Below, piece after piece: positions 7,075 to 13,743 of a DNA stretch of 13,743 nt. Both the position numbers and the translations under genes were made by a program. A model generated the notes under the pieces. It was given only the letters and a program-made list of their open reading frames with translations. It had not been told where the DNA came from and searched no databases. The stretch is taken from contig JBEKEX010000105.1 of NCBI GenBank assembly GCA_050013615.1, forward strand, positions 1-13,743, in the 5' to 3' direction. The stretch is from JBEKEX01 sp050013615 (GTDB lineage Bacteria > Chloroflexota > Anaerolineae > Anaerolineales > Anaerolineaceae). Every line of letters starts with the position of its first letter. Within the stretch, counting starts at the first letter, position 1.

Positions 7075-8133
7075 CTACATCACTAATGCCATGACCGCTT
7101 TTTCCACATGCAGGCGGTTTTCAGCTTCATCAAAGACTGCAGAGGTCCAGCCGGGACCGGAGGTCTTGTCGATCACTTCGTTGGTCACTTCAAAGCCACG
7201 GTCTGCCGGCAAGCAGTGTAGATAAATTGCATTCTTGGCAGTTGTTTCCATGGCCTCTTTGTCGCAGATCCAATCCTTGTGTTGATCGAAGATTTGTTGG
7301 GTCTTCTTTGGATCTGACTGCCCAATAGGTGCTTTGAAAATAGGCGTAGCTGCCCATGCTTTCGGGTATACCACGTCCGCACCTTCCATACCTTCCTTGA
7401 AATCATTCGTGATATGGAAAGAGCCGCCGGCGGTTTCGGCATAGGTTTCGCATTGAGCGACGATCTGAGGATCAAGCTCCATGCCCTTGGGATGCGCCAG
7501 GGTCACTTCGCAGCCCAGCATCGAAGCGAACAAAATGGCACTCTGTGGAACAGCACGCGGCTTGTGCACGCTGGGTGAATAGGCCCATGACATGGTGAAT
7601 TTGACGCCCTTGTAACCGCCAAATTTCTCTTTCACGGTCAGAAGGTCGGCCAGCCCCTGGAAGGGATGATATACATCATCTTCCATGTTGAGCACGGGAA
7701 TCTCGGCCCAGCGTGCAAATTCTTTGATCATTTCATGTGCACCACCGTACTCCCACTCCACGGGGTCACCGTAGCAGCGGATGGCAATGGCATCACCCAT
7801 ACGATCCAAAACACGCGCGACATCCGACACACGTTCCGTCGAATAAGCGACCTCGTGACCTTCCATGGCCGGCGTGTAGATCTTGCTGGGATCCAGATAA
7901 TGGGCATGGCCGCCCAATTGGGTCATGCCCGCTTCGAACGAGTTGCGGGTACGCAACGACTGGTTATAAAAGATCATGAATAAAGTCTTGGCTCGCAGCA
8001 AGTCATCATGCAGCTTGCCCTTGGCGCGATCCATCTTCAGATCCGACGCCAGTTCGAGAACGGTTTCGATATCTTCGCGCGTCCAGTCGGTTTCGGCTAA
8101 GAAATCACGCCCTCTAAAAGTATTGGTTTTCAT
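7075..8133 (-). CDS. Carbamoyltransferase of the N-acetylornithine/YgeW (knotted) type
   Basis: The 352-residue protein belongs to the aspartate/ornithine carbamoyltransferase superfamily. It transfers or, in reverse, phosphorolyses a carbamoyl group using carbamoyl phosphate. The carbamoyl-phosphate site is visible as SLRTR (59-63), HPFQ (156-159), HCLPADRG (306-313) and the C-terminal DEAENRLH (335-342). In place of the SMG loop of classical ornithine enzymes there is VVYPKAWAA (254-262), and WAYSPSVHKP (183-192) closely resembles YgeW and acetylornithine carbamoyltransferases. Plain ornithine is therefore not a safe substrate call. ATG at 8133 has AAGGAG nine bases upstream. The gene follows the MalG-like permease by 43 bases and ends at a strong hairpin, so it is probably co-transcribed with the transporter. 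It may serve arginine synthesis, or catabolism of a ureido compound that yields carbamoyl phosphate. Confidence 0.85.
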   Translation of the reverse strand: MKTNTFRGRDFLAETDWTREDIETVLELASDLKMDRAKGKLHDDLLRAKTLFMIFYNQSLRTRNSFEAGMTQLGGHAHYLDPSKIYTPAMEGHEVAYSTERVSDVARVLDRMGDAIAIRCYGDPVEWEYGGAHEMIKEFARWAEIPVLNMEDDVYHPFQGLADLLTVKEKFGGYKGVKFTMSWAYSPSVHKPRAVPQSAILFASMLGCEVTLAHPKGMELDPQIVAQCETYAETAGGSFHITNDFKEGMEGADVVYPKAWAATPIFKAPIGQSDPKKTQQIFDQHKDWICDKEAMETTAKNAIYLHCLPADRGFEVTNEVIDKTSGPGWTSAVFDEAENRLHVEKAVMALVM

Positions 8134-8176
8134 CTACGTTTTCTCCTTTTGTCAAATACAGATATTTGTATAGGTC

Positions 8177-9001
8177 TTATATGTCTTTAAGACCCGTACT
8201 TGCCAGACTTTCAACAAACGTCTTCTGTACCAAAAAATAGATGATGATGACCGGCACAGAGACCAACACCGCCGCTGCCATGAATACACCCCATTGTGTC
8301 GAACCTTCCTGACCGACAAAAAAACGCAACCCGATCTGTATCGTGCGCATATCGTCACGGTTGGTCACGATCAGCGGCCAAAGATAAGAATTCCAGTTGC
8401 CCATAAATGCAAACAATGCTTGTGAAGCCAGCATCGGTTTGGTCAGCGGCACCATGATCTGCCATAAAAAGCGCAAACGCCCACAGCCATCCAGCTTGGC
8501 CGCCTCTTCCAGTTCATGTGGGATGGCAATAAAAGCCTGCCGGATCATGAACACGCCAAATGCATTTGCAATGAACGGCACGATCAAACCCTGGTACGTA
8601 TCCAACCAATCCAACTGCTTAAGCACCAAGTACGACGGCACCAGGGTCACCTGGGTCGAGATCATGGTCGTACTCAAAAAGAGTATGAACATGAAATTCT
8701 TGCCCTTGAAGTTCATCCGGGCAAAGGCGAAGGCCGCCAGCGAGCAAGAGATCAACTGTCCAATCGTTACCACAACGGCAACGATGGTGCTGTTGAGGAA
8801 ATAACGTGCAAACGGTGCCTCTTGCCATACCTCCAGGTAGTTTTCCCAATGCAACACTTGGGGGATCCAAGTCGGAGGATACGCGAAGACCTCGTTCACC
8901 CCTTTCAACGACGTGGAAATCATCCAGACGAAGGGCAAGATCACCGTCGCCATGAGGACGATCATTTTTTCTGGTCGATTTCGCCGGAAAAGTGATCTCA
9001 C
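8177..9001 (-). CDS. Carbohydrate ABC transporter permease (MalG/UgpE type)
   Basis: This is one of two inner-membrane channel subunits of a carbohydrate-type importer. The 274-residue product has the N-terminal signature PFVWMISTSLK (about 23-33), about six hydrophobic segments, and the cytoplasmic EAA loop HELEEAAKLDGCGRLRFLWQIMVPL (162-186) that docks the ATPase. Its length is normal for the family. The start is GTG at 9001, overlapping the stop of the MalF-like gene by four bases (GTGA); GGAG lies ten to twelve bases upstream, partly in that gene. An ATG four bases earlier opens a different frame with no transporter features. No ATPase gene for this system is in the window, so a shared ATPase from elsewhere or an unseen gene is needed. 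Confidence 0.93.
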   Translation of the reverse strand: MRSLFRRNRPEKMIVLMATVILPFVWMISTSLKGVNEVFAYPPTWIPQVLHWENYLEVWQEAPFARYFLNSTIVAVVVTIGQLISCSLAAFAFARMNFKGKNFMFILFLSTTMISTQVTLVPSYLVLKQLDWLDTYQGLIVPFIANAFGVFMIRQAFIAIPHELEEAAKLDGCGRLRFLWQIMVPLTKPMLASQALFAFMGNWNSYLWPLIVTNRDDMRTIQIGLRFFVGQEGSTQWGVFMAAAVLVSVPVIIIYFLVQKTFVESLASTGLKDI

Positions 9002-9939
9002 TCATAGTACACTCTCCGGTCGACGAAGCGGAATTGCAGCAAAGTGAGCACCAACAGCATCACGAACAAAAGCACTGCCACTGCCGAGGCCTGCCCCATC
9101 CTGAAGTCTTGGAAAGCCTGCTGGTAAAGGTAGTACGCCATCGTTGTAGTCGCGCCCAATGGCCCACCTTGCGTCATCACATCGATTTCTGTGAAAGCCT
9201 GCAGCGAGTTGATCATGCCGACAGTCAAGACGTAGAACAAGGTCGGCCCCAACAACGGCCAGGTGACAGCACGGAAACTGGCCATCCTACCTGCGCCATC
9301 GATCTCAGCTGCTTCATACAATACGTGTGGAATGGACTGCAGCCCGGCCAGGAAAATGATGATGTTATAACCCATACCGTGCCATACGCCCATGACAATG
9401 AGGCATGGCATGGCCAGCAGCGGGTCTCGGATCCACATCTGGATTGGCAGCCCCAGGCCAGAAAGAATGGAGTTGAACAACCCATACTGCGCAGGGTGGT
9501 AGAGCCACATCCACACCACCGAGACCGCCGTCATCGAGGTGATGGTAGGCAGGAAAAACGCGGTGCGGAAAATACCAACGCCGGGCAGCTTGCGGTTGAG
9601 CAACATGGCCAGGAGCAGCGAGATGATCAAGTTGAGCGGCACCCCCAGGGCAAAGTAGAACGTATTCAGCACCGATTGCCAGAAAGCCTTCGACTCGATC
9701 GGGTTGCTGAACAAGGTCACATAGTTCTGGAAACCAATGAACGCTGCTTTCATCGGCATGTTCCAACGGAACAGGCTGACCACTATCGAAAATATCGCCG
9801 GGAAGAAAGTAAACACGACGAAGATGGCCAGGCTGGGCAGCAGGAAGGCATAAGCGGCAAAGGTTTCCTCGCCCCAGCGTCGCCACCACTGGCTCTTCGA
9901 CTTTGGCATCGGGCTTTGTGTGATCACTGCGTCAGACAT
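8998..9939 (-). CDS. Carbohydrate ABC transporter permease (MalF/UgpA type)
   Basis: This is the partner channel subunit of the MalG-like protein. The 313-residue product has a cytoplasmic N-terminus of about 28 residues, then the typical AYAFLLPSLAIFVVFTFFPAI first membrane segment and the GFQNYVTLF periplasmic signature. FRTAFFLPTITSMTAVSVVWMWLY is the second-segment hallmark, and the EAA loop YEAAEIDGAGRMASFRAVTWPLLGP spans 208-232. The sequence is closest in style to the UgpA/LacF group. ATG at 9939 overlaps the end of the TIM-barrel gene by 16 bases and has GAGG seven bases upstream. This tight packing ties the transporter to the isomerase-like enzyme and the ADP-ribosylglycohydrolase before it. 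It supports a role in taking up something these enzymes process, but the substrate cannot be read from the permease sequence. Confidence 0.94.
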   Translation of the reverse strand: MSDAVITQSPMPKSKSQWWRRWGEETFAAYAFLLPSLAIFVVFTFFPAIFSIVVSLFRWNMPMKAAFIGFQNYVTLFSNPIESKAFWQSVLNTFYFALGVPLNLIISLLLAMLLNRKLPGVGIFRTAFFLPTITSMTAVSVVWMWLYHPAQYGLFNSILSGLGLPIQMWIRDPLLAMPCLIVMGVWHGMGYNIIIFLAGLQSIPHVLYEAAEIDGAGRMASFRAVTWPLLGPTLFYVLTVGMINSLQAFTEIDVMTQGGPLGATTTMAYYLYQQAFQDFRMGQASAVAVLLFVMLLVLTLLQFRFVDRRVYYE

Positions 9940-10778
9940 GTCGATGCCTCTTTCAAATCCTTGATACTATCCACCAAAGCCTTGGTCACTCGTTCAAGGG
10001 ACCAACCTTTCATTTGTCCGCCTTTGACCTCCAGCGTTGCCACACCTCGCATGCCGCTGCATGCCACCGCCTGCAACCATGCCTGATATGGGCAATTCCC
10101 AAAGACCAACGGATAATGGTCGAGGCCGGCAGCATCCAAATCGTGGGCGTGTACGTGTACTACCCGTCTCAGCCACTCTTCAGGCGGCAAATGCGTCCGA
10201 TGATGCAGACAGTCATGGCCGAAATCCCAGCAAGTGCCCAGCCTGGGATGGTCTAGCGATGTCACCAGCGACAGAACCTCCTCGCGTGTATCACCCACTT
10301 TTACGTCGGCGCCACTAGACGGGCCCAAATTTTCTACTGCAATCCTCAGATGATCGAACTCTTGCAGCGCCCATTCCAAAAAAGACAATGTGTCCGCGTA
10401 AAGTGCAGCACGTTCTGCGTGATCGGAATGTGCCGAATGGAGCACCACTGTTGCCTGGCCACCCTGGCGCATAGCCCACGACTGTGCAATCGCCAGCATC
10501 GGCCGGTATAAAGCAATAATGGCGTCTCTATCGTTCCCCTTGAATCCTGCCAGGGTATAGGGCGCTCGAAACGGCGCATGAAAACATAAGTGGTAGCCTT
10601 GGGAAGCGCCTTCATCCATGAGTGGCTCAAACGCTTTCCAATCCGGGTCATGCCCCTCCAATGCAAATTCCAATGCTGAAAGCCCTGCGGCTTTCAATGG
10701 CGCCAGGAAAGTTTCCAATGTCGAACCTGCCGCCCATCGAGGGTGAATGTTGAACCCAATTTGGATATTCTCTGTCAT
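9924..10778 (-). CDS. Sugar phosphate isomerase/epimerase-like TIM-barrel protein
   Basis: The 284-residue protein belongs to the xylose-isomerase-like TIM-barrel (AP endonuclease 2) superfamily, which includes sugar isomerases, epimerases, inosose dehydratases and endonuclease IV. Strand-end residues fit the metal site: Glu149 (IAVENLG), Asp185 with His188 (GTCWDFGHD), His210/His212 (VVHVHAHD) and Glu250 (ATLEVKG). His67 (CFHAPFR) and His114/His117 (VLHSAHSD) line the same face. The length and single domain favour a sugar enzyme over a DNA repair nuclease. ATG at 10778 lies three bases after the stop of the ADP-ribosylglycohydrolase-family gene. The ribosome site is weak (AGG nine bases upstream), so translation is probably coupled. 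The 3' end overlaps the MalF-like permease. The likely job is handling the sugar part of the imported compound, but the specific reaction is unknown. Confidence 0.85.
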   Translation of the reverse strand: MTENIQIGFNIHPRWAAGSTLETFLAPLKAAGLSALEFALEGHDPDWKAFEPLMDEGASQGYHLCFHAPFRAPYTLAGFKGNDRDAIIALYRPMLAIAQSWAMRQGGQATVVLHSAHSDHAERAALYADTLSFLEWALQEFDHLRIAVENLGPSSGADVKVGDTREEVLSLVTSLDHPRLGTCWDFGHDCLHHRTHLPPEEWLRRVVHVHAHDLDAAGLDHYPLVFGNCPYQAWLQAVACSGMRGVATLEVKGGQMKGWSLERVTKALVDSIKDLKEASTCLTQ

Positions 10779-10781
10779 CAG

Positions 10782-11780
10782 CTATGCCTGCTTGCTCTCT
10801 ACAATGTTTACCAATCGGTCAGCCTCATTTTTGAAGTTCAGGTCGTTGACCTGCTCGACCCGAGCCAGCATGTTGGCATCGATCGCTTCCATCCCTCGCC
10901 ACGCCCCACTAATTGCACCGGCTATGGCAGCAATAGTATCGGTATCACCGCCAATGTTGGCGCCCAATACTACTGCTTTCATGGGATCACCCTCTGCCAG
11001 TAAGAACACTCCAAAAGCCGCCGCAACGCTTTCCGCCACTAACATATCGGTACCCACATACCGGTAAATGGCCTCGAGCGCACTCTGCCGGTCACTCGCT
11101 TCGCGCACCAACCGTTCCGCCAACTCGATGCGGCCATCCAGGGGTGTACTCCAGACCCATATGCCTCGCTTAAAACCTTCACGCGCACCCCACTTGGCAG
11201 CCTCGAGGATTGAGGTAAGCGTTGCCTTTTCGCCAGTAGCCTCTGCCACCGCGCAGGCCACCGCGGCCGCCCCAGAAATGGCCACACTCGTGCCGTGGGT
11301 CGGCAAACTGGCTTCGACCACCTCATCCAGTGTTCTTTCCGGGTGCCCGGCAGTCATCAGGCCCACCACCGCGGCTCGCATGGCAGCGCCGTTCGTCTTG
11401 CCGTTTTTTCCTGCCTCGGCCGGGCTTACTCCCAGCCGCAACTTTTCCAATGCCTGGCGTGTGCTGGGTCCCATGCATAACTTGACGCTATTGTCGTTAC
11501 TCGCTTCCCAAGCCAACAGCTCACGGGCAACGCTATCCGACGTCAAGACCCCATGCGCATCGTAGGCATGCGCCACTGCCAGCATTTGGCGGGTATCATC
11601 GGTCACTTCGCCGGGTTGCATTGGGGCATGCGGATGCCAGGCCGGCGTCGGTCGCAGCCGGTCCAGCCACGAAAACTCCTTGACAATCTGTTCTGGCGTT
11701 AGGAACTCTGTTGACATCCCCAGAGCATCACCCAAAGCCAGTCCGGCCAGGCATCCCAGTACTTTTTCGAAGAGCTTCAT
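10782..11780 (-). CDS. ADP-ribosylglycohydrolase-family protein (DraG fold)
   Basis: The 332-residue protein belongs to the ADP-ribosylglycohydrolase (DraG/ARH) family. These enzymes hydrolyse N- or O-glycosidic bonds of ADP-ribose or related ribosides using a dinuclear Mg/Mn centre. The opening GCLAGLALGDALG (9-21), the metal motif Thr60-Asp61-Asp62-Thr63, the NGAAMRAAVVG segment (130-140) and the second metal motif GGDTDTIAAIAGAISGA (277-293) are all intact. I start at ATG 11780, which overlaps the upstream stop as ATGA; an upstream extension of 44 residues lies inside the membrane-protein gene and has no family features. Sitting between an ECF transporter and sugar genes, it more likely acts on an imported riboside than in reversal of protein ADP-ribosylation. 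This parallels the YegT/YegU/YegV arrangement in E. coli. That role is inference; the family assignment is firm. Confidence 0.9.
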   Translation of the reverse strand: MKLFEKVLGCLAGLALGDALGMSTEFLTPEQIVKEFSWLDRLRPTPAWHPHAPMQPGEVTDDTRQMLAVAHAYDAHGVLTSDSVARELLAWEASNDNSVKLCMGPSTRQALEKLRLGVSPAEAGKNGKTNGAAMRAAVVGLMTAGHPERTLDEVVEASLPTHGTSVAISGAAAVACAVAEATGEKATLTSILEAAKWGAREGFKRGIWVWSTPLDGRIELAERLVREASDRQSALEAIYRYVGTDMLVAESVAAAFGVFLLAEGDPMKAVVLGANIGGDTDTIAAIAGAISGAWRGMEAIDANMLARVEQVNDLNFKNEADRLVNIVESKQA

Positions 11781-12556
11781 TGCTCCATCGAATCGGCAAT
11801 TTGCGGCAAGTGTGCCCGCCGCAAACCGGTCATCACGCCGACACCCACTGCAGTAGCCAAAACGATGATGATCGTATCGACGCCAATCCAGTAAGGAAGC
11901 GTGGGCACCCAATACTGCCAGGAGAGATGGAACATCCAGTTGACCATGGCATTGGTGGTCAAATATTCAGCCGAATGCGAGGCGGAGACCATGAAGAAGA
12001 CCGCCGGCCACATCCAGACCTTATCCAGGGTAAGTATTTTGTTGCGCACCCAATCCCGGAGCGGCTTCACAAAAATGACCAGCACCGTAACGGCCGAATA
12101 AGGTAATGGGACAGCCCACATGAAGGGCTGCCAGGTGCGCGGGTTGGCAAACCAACCGGCCAGCACCACCAGCTCAATCAAACCGGCCAGTTTCCAGCGA
12201 TTGGTAAACAATAAACCGGACACAAGGCCACCAGCAGTGGCAGTCAAAAAACCAAGCGGCCCAAGTGAAAAGCCATATGGGAACAGGATCATGGCAATGA
12301 TTGAACCGGCCGCGTTGGCGATCGCTGCCGCGGGTCCCAGAACCATGCCAGAAATCCCTGTCAGGAGCGCGTTCACCGTGATCATGCCGGACATACCAGG
12401 TACCGGCAGTGCCGGGATTGCGCTCGCCGCAACAAATAATGCTGCCCAGATCGCAACCATAGAGACAGGCACACCCATGATCCGGCCACGTGTCGTCCAG
12501 GTGCGTGCAGGTGCCTTCGGCGCCTCAGGTGTTACAGGAGCATTTGTTCCTTGCAT
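11777..12556 (-). CDS. Membrane protein, probable ECF transporter substrate-binding (S) component
   Basis: The 259-residue protein has a polar, proline- and alanine-rich N-terminus (about 1-25) and then roughly six hydrophobic segments. These include MVAIWAALFVAASAIPALPV and an AAAIANAAGSIIAMILF stretch of small residues typical of S components. It directly follows genes for EcfA and EcfT, which is the arrangement of an ECF importer with a dedicated S subunit. The start at ATG 12556 is chosen for its strong AAGGAG site seven bases upstream. An ATG at 12601 in the same frame would run through a palindromic element and has no good ribosome site. The substrate is not recognisable from sequence. 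S components bind vitamins, nucleobases, nucleosides or metals; the adjacent riboside-type hydrolase makes a nucleoside-like ligand attractive but unproven. Confidence 0.75.
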   Translation of the reverse strand: MQGTNAPVTPEAPKAPARTWTTRGRIMGVPVSMVAIWAALFVAASAIPALPVPGMSGMITVNALLTGISGMVLGPAAAIANAAGSIIAMILFPYGFSLGPLGFLTATAGGLVSGLLFTNRWKLAGLIELVVLAGWFANPRTWQPFMWAVPLPYSAVTVLVIFVKPLRDWVRNKILTLDKVWMWPAVFFMVSASHSAEYLTTNAMVNWMFHLSWQYWVPTLPYWIGVDTIIIVLATAVGVGVMTGLRRAHLPQIADSMEQ

Positions 12557-12561
12557 GATAT

Positions 12562-12567
12562 CTCTCC
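12562..12567 (-). promoter_or_regulatory. Ribosome binding site that decides the start of the S component gene
   Basis: AAGGAG lies within the purine-rich stretch just before the ATG at 12556, at about seven bases spacing. It selects this codon over the in-frame ATG at 12601. Confidence 0.6.
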
Positions 12568-12571
12568 TTCT

Positions 12572-12603
12572 TGATCGTTCACAATAATAATGAACGGTCA
12601 TTA
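12572..12603. promoter_or_regulatory. Candidate operator upstream of the S component gene
   Basis: A 16-base palindrome has arms TAATGA (12588-12593) and TCATTA (12598-12603) around ACGG. Beside it TGATCGTTCA (12572-12581) is, with one mismatch, the reverse complement of TGAACGGTCA (12591-12600), nine bases apart. Repeated TGAACG-type half sites just before a start codon resemble the binding site of a TetR-family or similar dimeric repressor. No regulator gene is in the window, so this rests on symmetry alone. Confidence 0.4.
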
Positions 12604-12610
12604 AATAAAT

Positions 12611-12628
12611 TCACCGGTCGATCGGTGA
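12611..12628 (-). repeat. Inverted repeat directly after ecfT
   Basis: Arms TCACCG and CGGTGA surround six bases, starting immediately after the EcfT stop codon. On the minus strand it is followed by an A/T-rich run without a clean T tract. It may be a weak attenuator or part of the regulatory region before the S component gene. Confidence 0.3.
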
Positions 12629-13435
12629 TTAAACGATGCCAAAGTTCATGACCCGCAAAGCGATCCCGCCCACAAAAAGAATAGCGGCGAAAGCCAGCAT
12701 GACATAATCCATCGCCTCAAAGTGGGACTCGAGCAAGAACGTACGTTTGGCCGGTGCGCCAAAAGCACGGGAACTCATCGCCACATCCAGCACCTGTGAA
12801 TCACGGAAAGTGCCCAAAATGAGTGGGACCAACATGGCTGACATGACACGCAGTTTGGCGTACAAATTGCCGCCTTCGAAATCGTTCACACCGCGGCAAA
12901 GCTGGGCTTGCTGGATCAGGAAAGCCCGATTCTGAATCGAAGGCAACATGCTCATCGCCGTAGTCATGACGAATGCGAAACGATAGGGTATCTTGAACTT
13001 CACAAATGCAATCATCATCTCCGGCAATGGAGTGGTCATCACCAGCAACGGCGCAACGACCATGATCACCACCAAGCGCAGCACCATGGCAACCCCAAAC
13101 ATCACACCCTCCAGCGTGATGTAGCCGTTGAAACCAATCACTGGCATAGGACCGGAGATTTTGAAAAGATTGGTTGTACCCTGGTAAAAGAACACCTGAA
13201 ATACAAAGATTATGATCGCAAGCACCAAGAAATATTGCATGATGGTTTTGATCGCGCTAAAAGGTATCCTGGCTGAACCCCATGCAAGCATGACCAGTGC
13301 CAGCAAAGCAATAATGTAAAGCGGATGCGAGAAAATCAAGACCAGCGTAAATACAGCAGCCAAAAGGATAAGCTTGGTCCGGGCATCCAGGCGCTTGAGA
13401 TAGGTGTCCTGTGAACTATAAGCGATTCCCATCAT
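12629..13435 (-). CDS. ecfT: ECF transporter transmembrane subunit
   Basis: EcfT couples ATP hydrolysis by the EcfA pair to the S component in an energy-coupling-factor importer. The 268-residue protein has the family opening RLDARTKLILLAAVFT (15-30) and several strongly hydrophobic segments. The C-terminal part has the two coupling helices with their Arg motifs, CRGVNDFEGG (180-189) and SSRAFGAPAKRTFL (221-234), and a final membrane segment near 243-262. The length is typical. ATG at 13435 overlaps the EcfA stop as ATGA and has a GAAGG site about six bases upstream; a second ATG follows directly. An upstream extension would lie wholly inside ecfA. Translation is therefore coupled to the ATPase. 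The next gene downstream is the probable S component, 72 bases away, with a possible operator in between. Confidence 0.93.
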   Translation of the reverse strand: MMGIAYSSQDTYLKRLDARTKLILLAAVFTLVLIFSHPLYIIALLALVMLAWGSARIPFSAIKTIMQYFLVLAIIIFVFQVFFYQGTTNLFKISGPMPVIGFNGYITLEGVMFGVAMVLRLVVIMVVAPLLVMTTPLPEMMIAFVKFKIPYRFAFVMTTAMSMLPSIQNRAFLIQQAQLCRGVNDFEGGNLYAKLRVMSAMLVPLILGTFRDSQVLDVAMSSRAFGAPAKRTFLLESHFEAMDYVMLAFAAILFVGGIALRVMNFGIV

Positions 13436-13743
13436 AATGTGCCTTCTTTCAATTCGTTGGCTGGGAGGTACCCGCTCTGCAACCAATCACACATTTGGTT
13501 CACCGAAAGGATCGCGCGGTCTTTGCACCCCAACCATTGTGCCAAAACAGTCACCTGCGGTGGGCGTAAGGAAAGTTTGGTAAGTTCTGATGTGTTGCTG
13601 TAGACTCTTTCAGGCGTACCATCCAGCACAGCTTGTCCTTTGCTCATCACCACGACTCGCTTCGCATGTTCAGCAACAAGGTTCATATCGTGCGTGATAA
13701 TGATAATGGTTTTGCCTTTTACATAAAGTTGGTCGATCAACTT
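13432..13743 (-). CDS. ECF transporter ATP-binding protein, C-terminal part (runs off the right edge)
   Basis: The frame is open from base 13743 to the stop at 13432, giving the last 103 residues of an ABC ATPase. The visible part begins after the Walker B region and includes the H-loop THDMNLVAEHAKRVVVMSKG, followed by the DGTPERVY segment usual in ECF-type (CbiO/EcfA) ATPases. The C-terminal extension of about 55 residues, with LRPPQVTVLAQWLG, is also typical of EcfA subunits, in which the C-terminal domain mediates dimerisation. Walker A, the signature motif and the start lie outside the window. Its stop overlaps ecfT. Whether it is EcfA1, EcfA2 or a fusion of two ATPase domains cannot be decided from this fragment. 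Confidence 0.9.
   Translation of the reverse strand, partial: KLIDQLYVKGKTIIIITHDMNLVAEHAKRVVVMSKGQAVLDGTPERVYSNTSELTKLSLRPPQVTVLAQWLGCKDRAILSVNQMCDWLQSGYLPANELKEGTL

Noticed and set aside
7075..8133. Calling the carbamoyltransferase a classical ornithine enzyme (argF)
   Set aside because: The SMG ornithine loop is replaced by a pattern of acetylornithine/YgeW-type enzymes, so the gene symbol would overstate the evidence.
8156..8171. Small inverted repeat ATACA/TGTAT between the MalG-like and carbamoyltransferase genes
   Set aside because: Five-base arms in a 43-base A/T-rich gap are expected by chance, and no T run follows.
8619..9005. ATG four bases before the MalG-like start, in another frame
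   Set aside because: The product has no transmembrane segments or family motifs, whereas the GTG frame gives a full-length permease.
8992..10086. 364-codon plus-strand frame opposite the MalF-like permease
   Set aside because: It is rich in His, Gln and Arg, as expected from the reverse of a membrane-protein gene. The opposite strand encodes a clear permease.
9924..10778. Endonuclease IV for the TIM-barrel protein
   Set aside because: It has the shared fold and metal site, but the sugar-transport context and lack of the typical endonuclease IV motif set favour a sugar enzyme.
11781..11912. N-terminal extension of the DraG-family protein
   Set aside because: The 44 added residues lie inside the membrane-protein gene and have arginine- and cysteine-rich shadow composition; the ATGA overlap start is better.
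13726..13743. Inverted repeat AAGTTG and CAACTT at the right edge
   Set aside because: It lies within the conserved coding sequence of the ATPase and is short enough to arise from codon choice.

Overview
All genes in this window lie on the minus strand and are read from right to left, with very short gaps or overlaps. No rRNA, tRNA, CRISPR array or insertion sequence was seen. The DNA is moderately GC-rich and almost wholly coding, and no gene-free stretch exceeds 300 bases. The organism is clearly a bacterium: it has Shine-Dalgarno sites, a lipoprotein binding protein with a lipobox, and bacterial-type ECF and carbohydrate ABC permeases. The mix of genes looks like a Chloroflexota (Anaerolineae-type) genome, but that placement is an inference from protein style and not proven here.

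Right part (13743 to 7075, in transcription order): the C-terminal end of an ECF transporter ATPase, the EcfT transmembrane subunit, a membrane protein that is probably the substrate-binding S component, an ADP-ribosylglycohydrolase-family hydrolase (DraG fold), a xylose-isomerase-like TIM-barrel enzyme, two MalF/MalG-type carbohydrate ABC permeases, and a carbamoyltransferase of the N-acetylornithine/YgeW type. A candidate operator region precedes the S component. A perfect 17-bp hairpin follows the carbamoyltransferase and probably ends or weakens this transcript.

Middle (6898 to 5570): a UgpB-like lipoprotein solute-binding protein, presumably the receptor for the two permeases. It lies beyond the hairpin and directly in front of the next module. 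No ATPase for this importer is in the window.

Left part (5505 to 1): a complete bacterial formyltransferase/hydrolase complex in the order fhcB-fhcA-fhcD-fhcC, then mch (methenyl-tetrahydromethanopterin cyclohydrolase), then the first 26 codons of what looks like a RimK-like ATP-grasp ligase. Successive genes overlap by a few bases, so translation is probably coupled. Together they interconvert methenyl-H4MPT, formyl-H4MPT, formyl-methanofuran-like carrier and formate. This is the C1 route shared by methanogens and some methylotrophic bacteria.

The most notable feature is the archaeal-type C1 module placed directly behind an importer for a sugar-like compound and next to glycoside-hydrolysing and carbamoyl-transferring enzymes. 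One possible reading is a catabolic unit that imports an N-glycoside or ureido compound, cleaves it, recovers carbamoyl phosphate and oxidises a released C1 group. That reading is speculative; simple adjacency of two unrelated operons remains possible.
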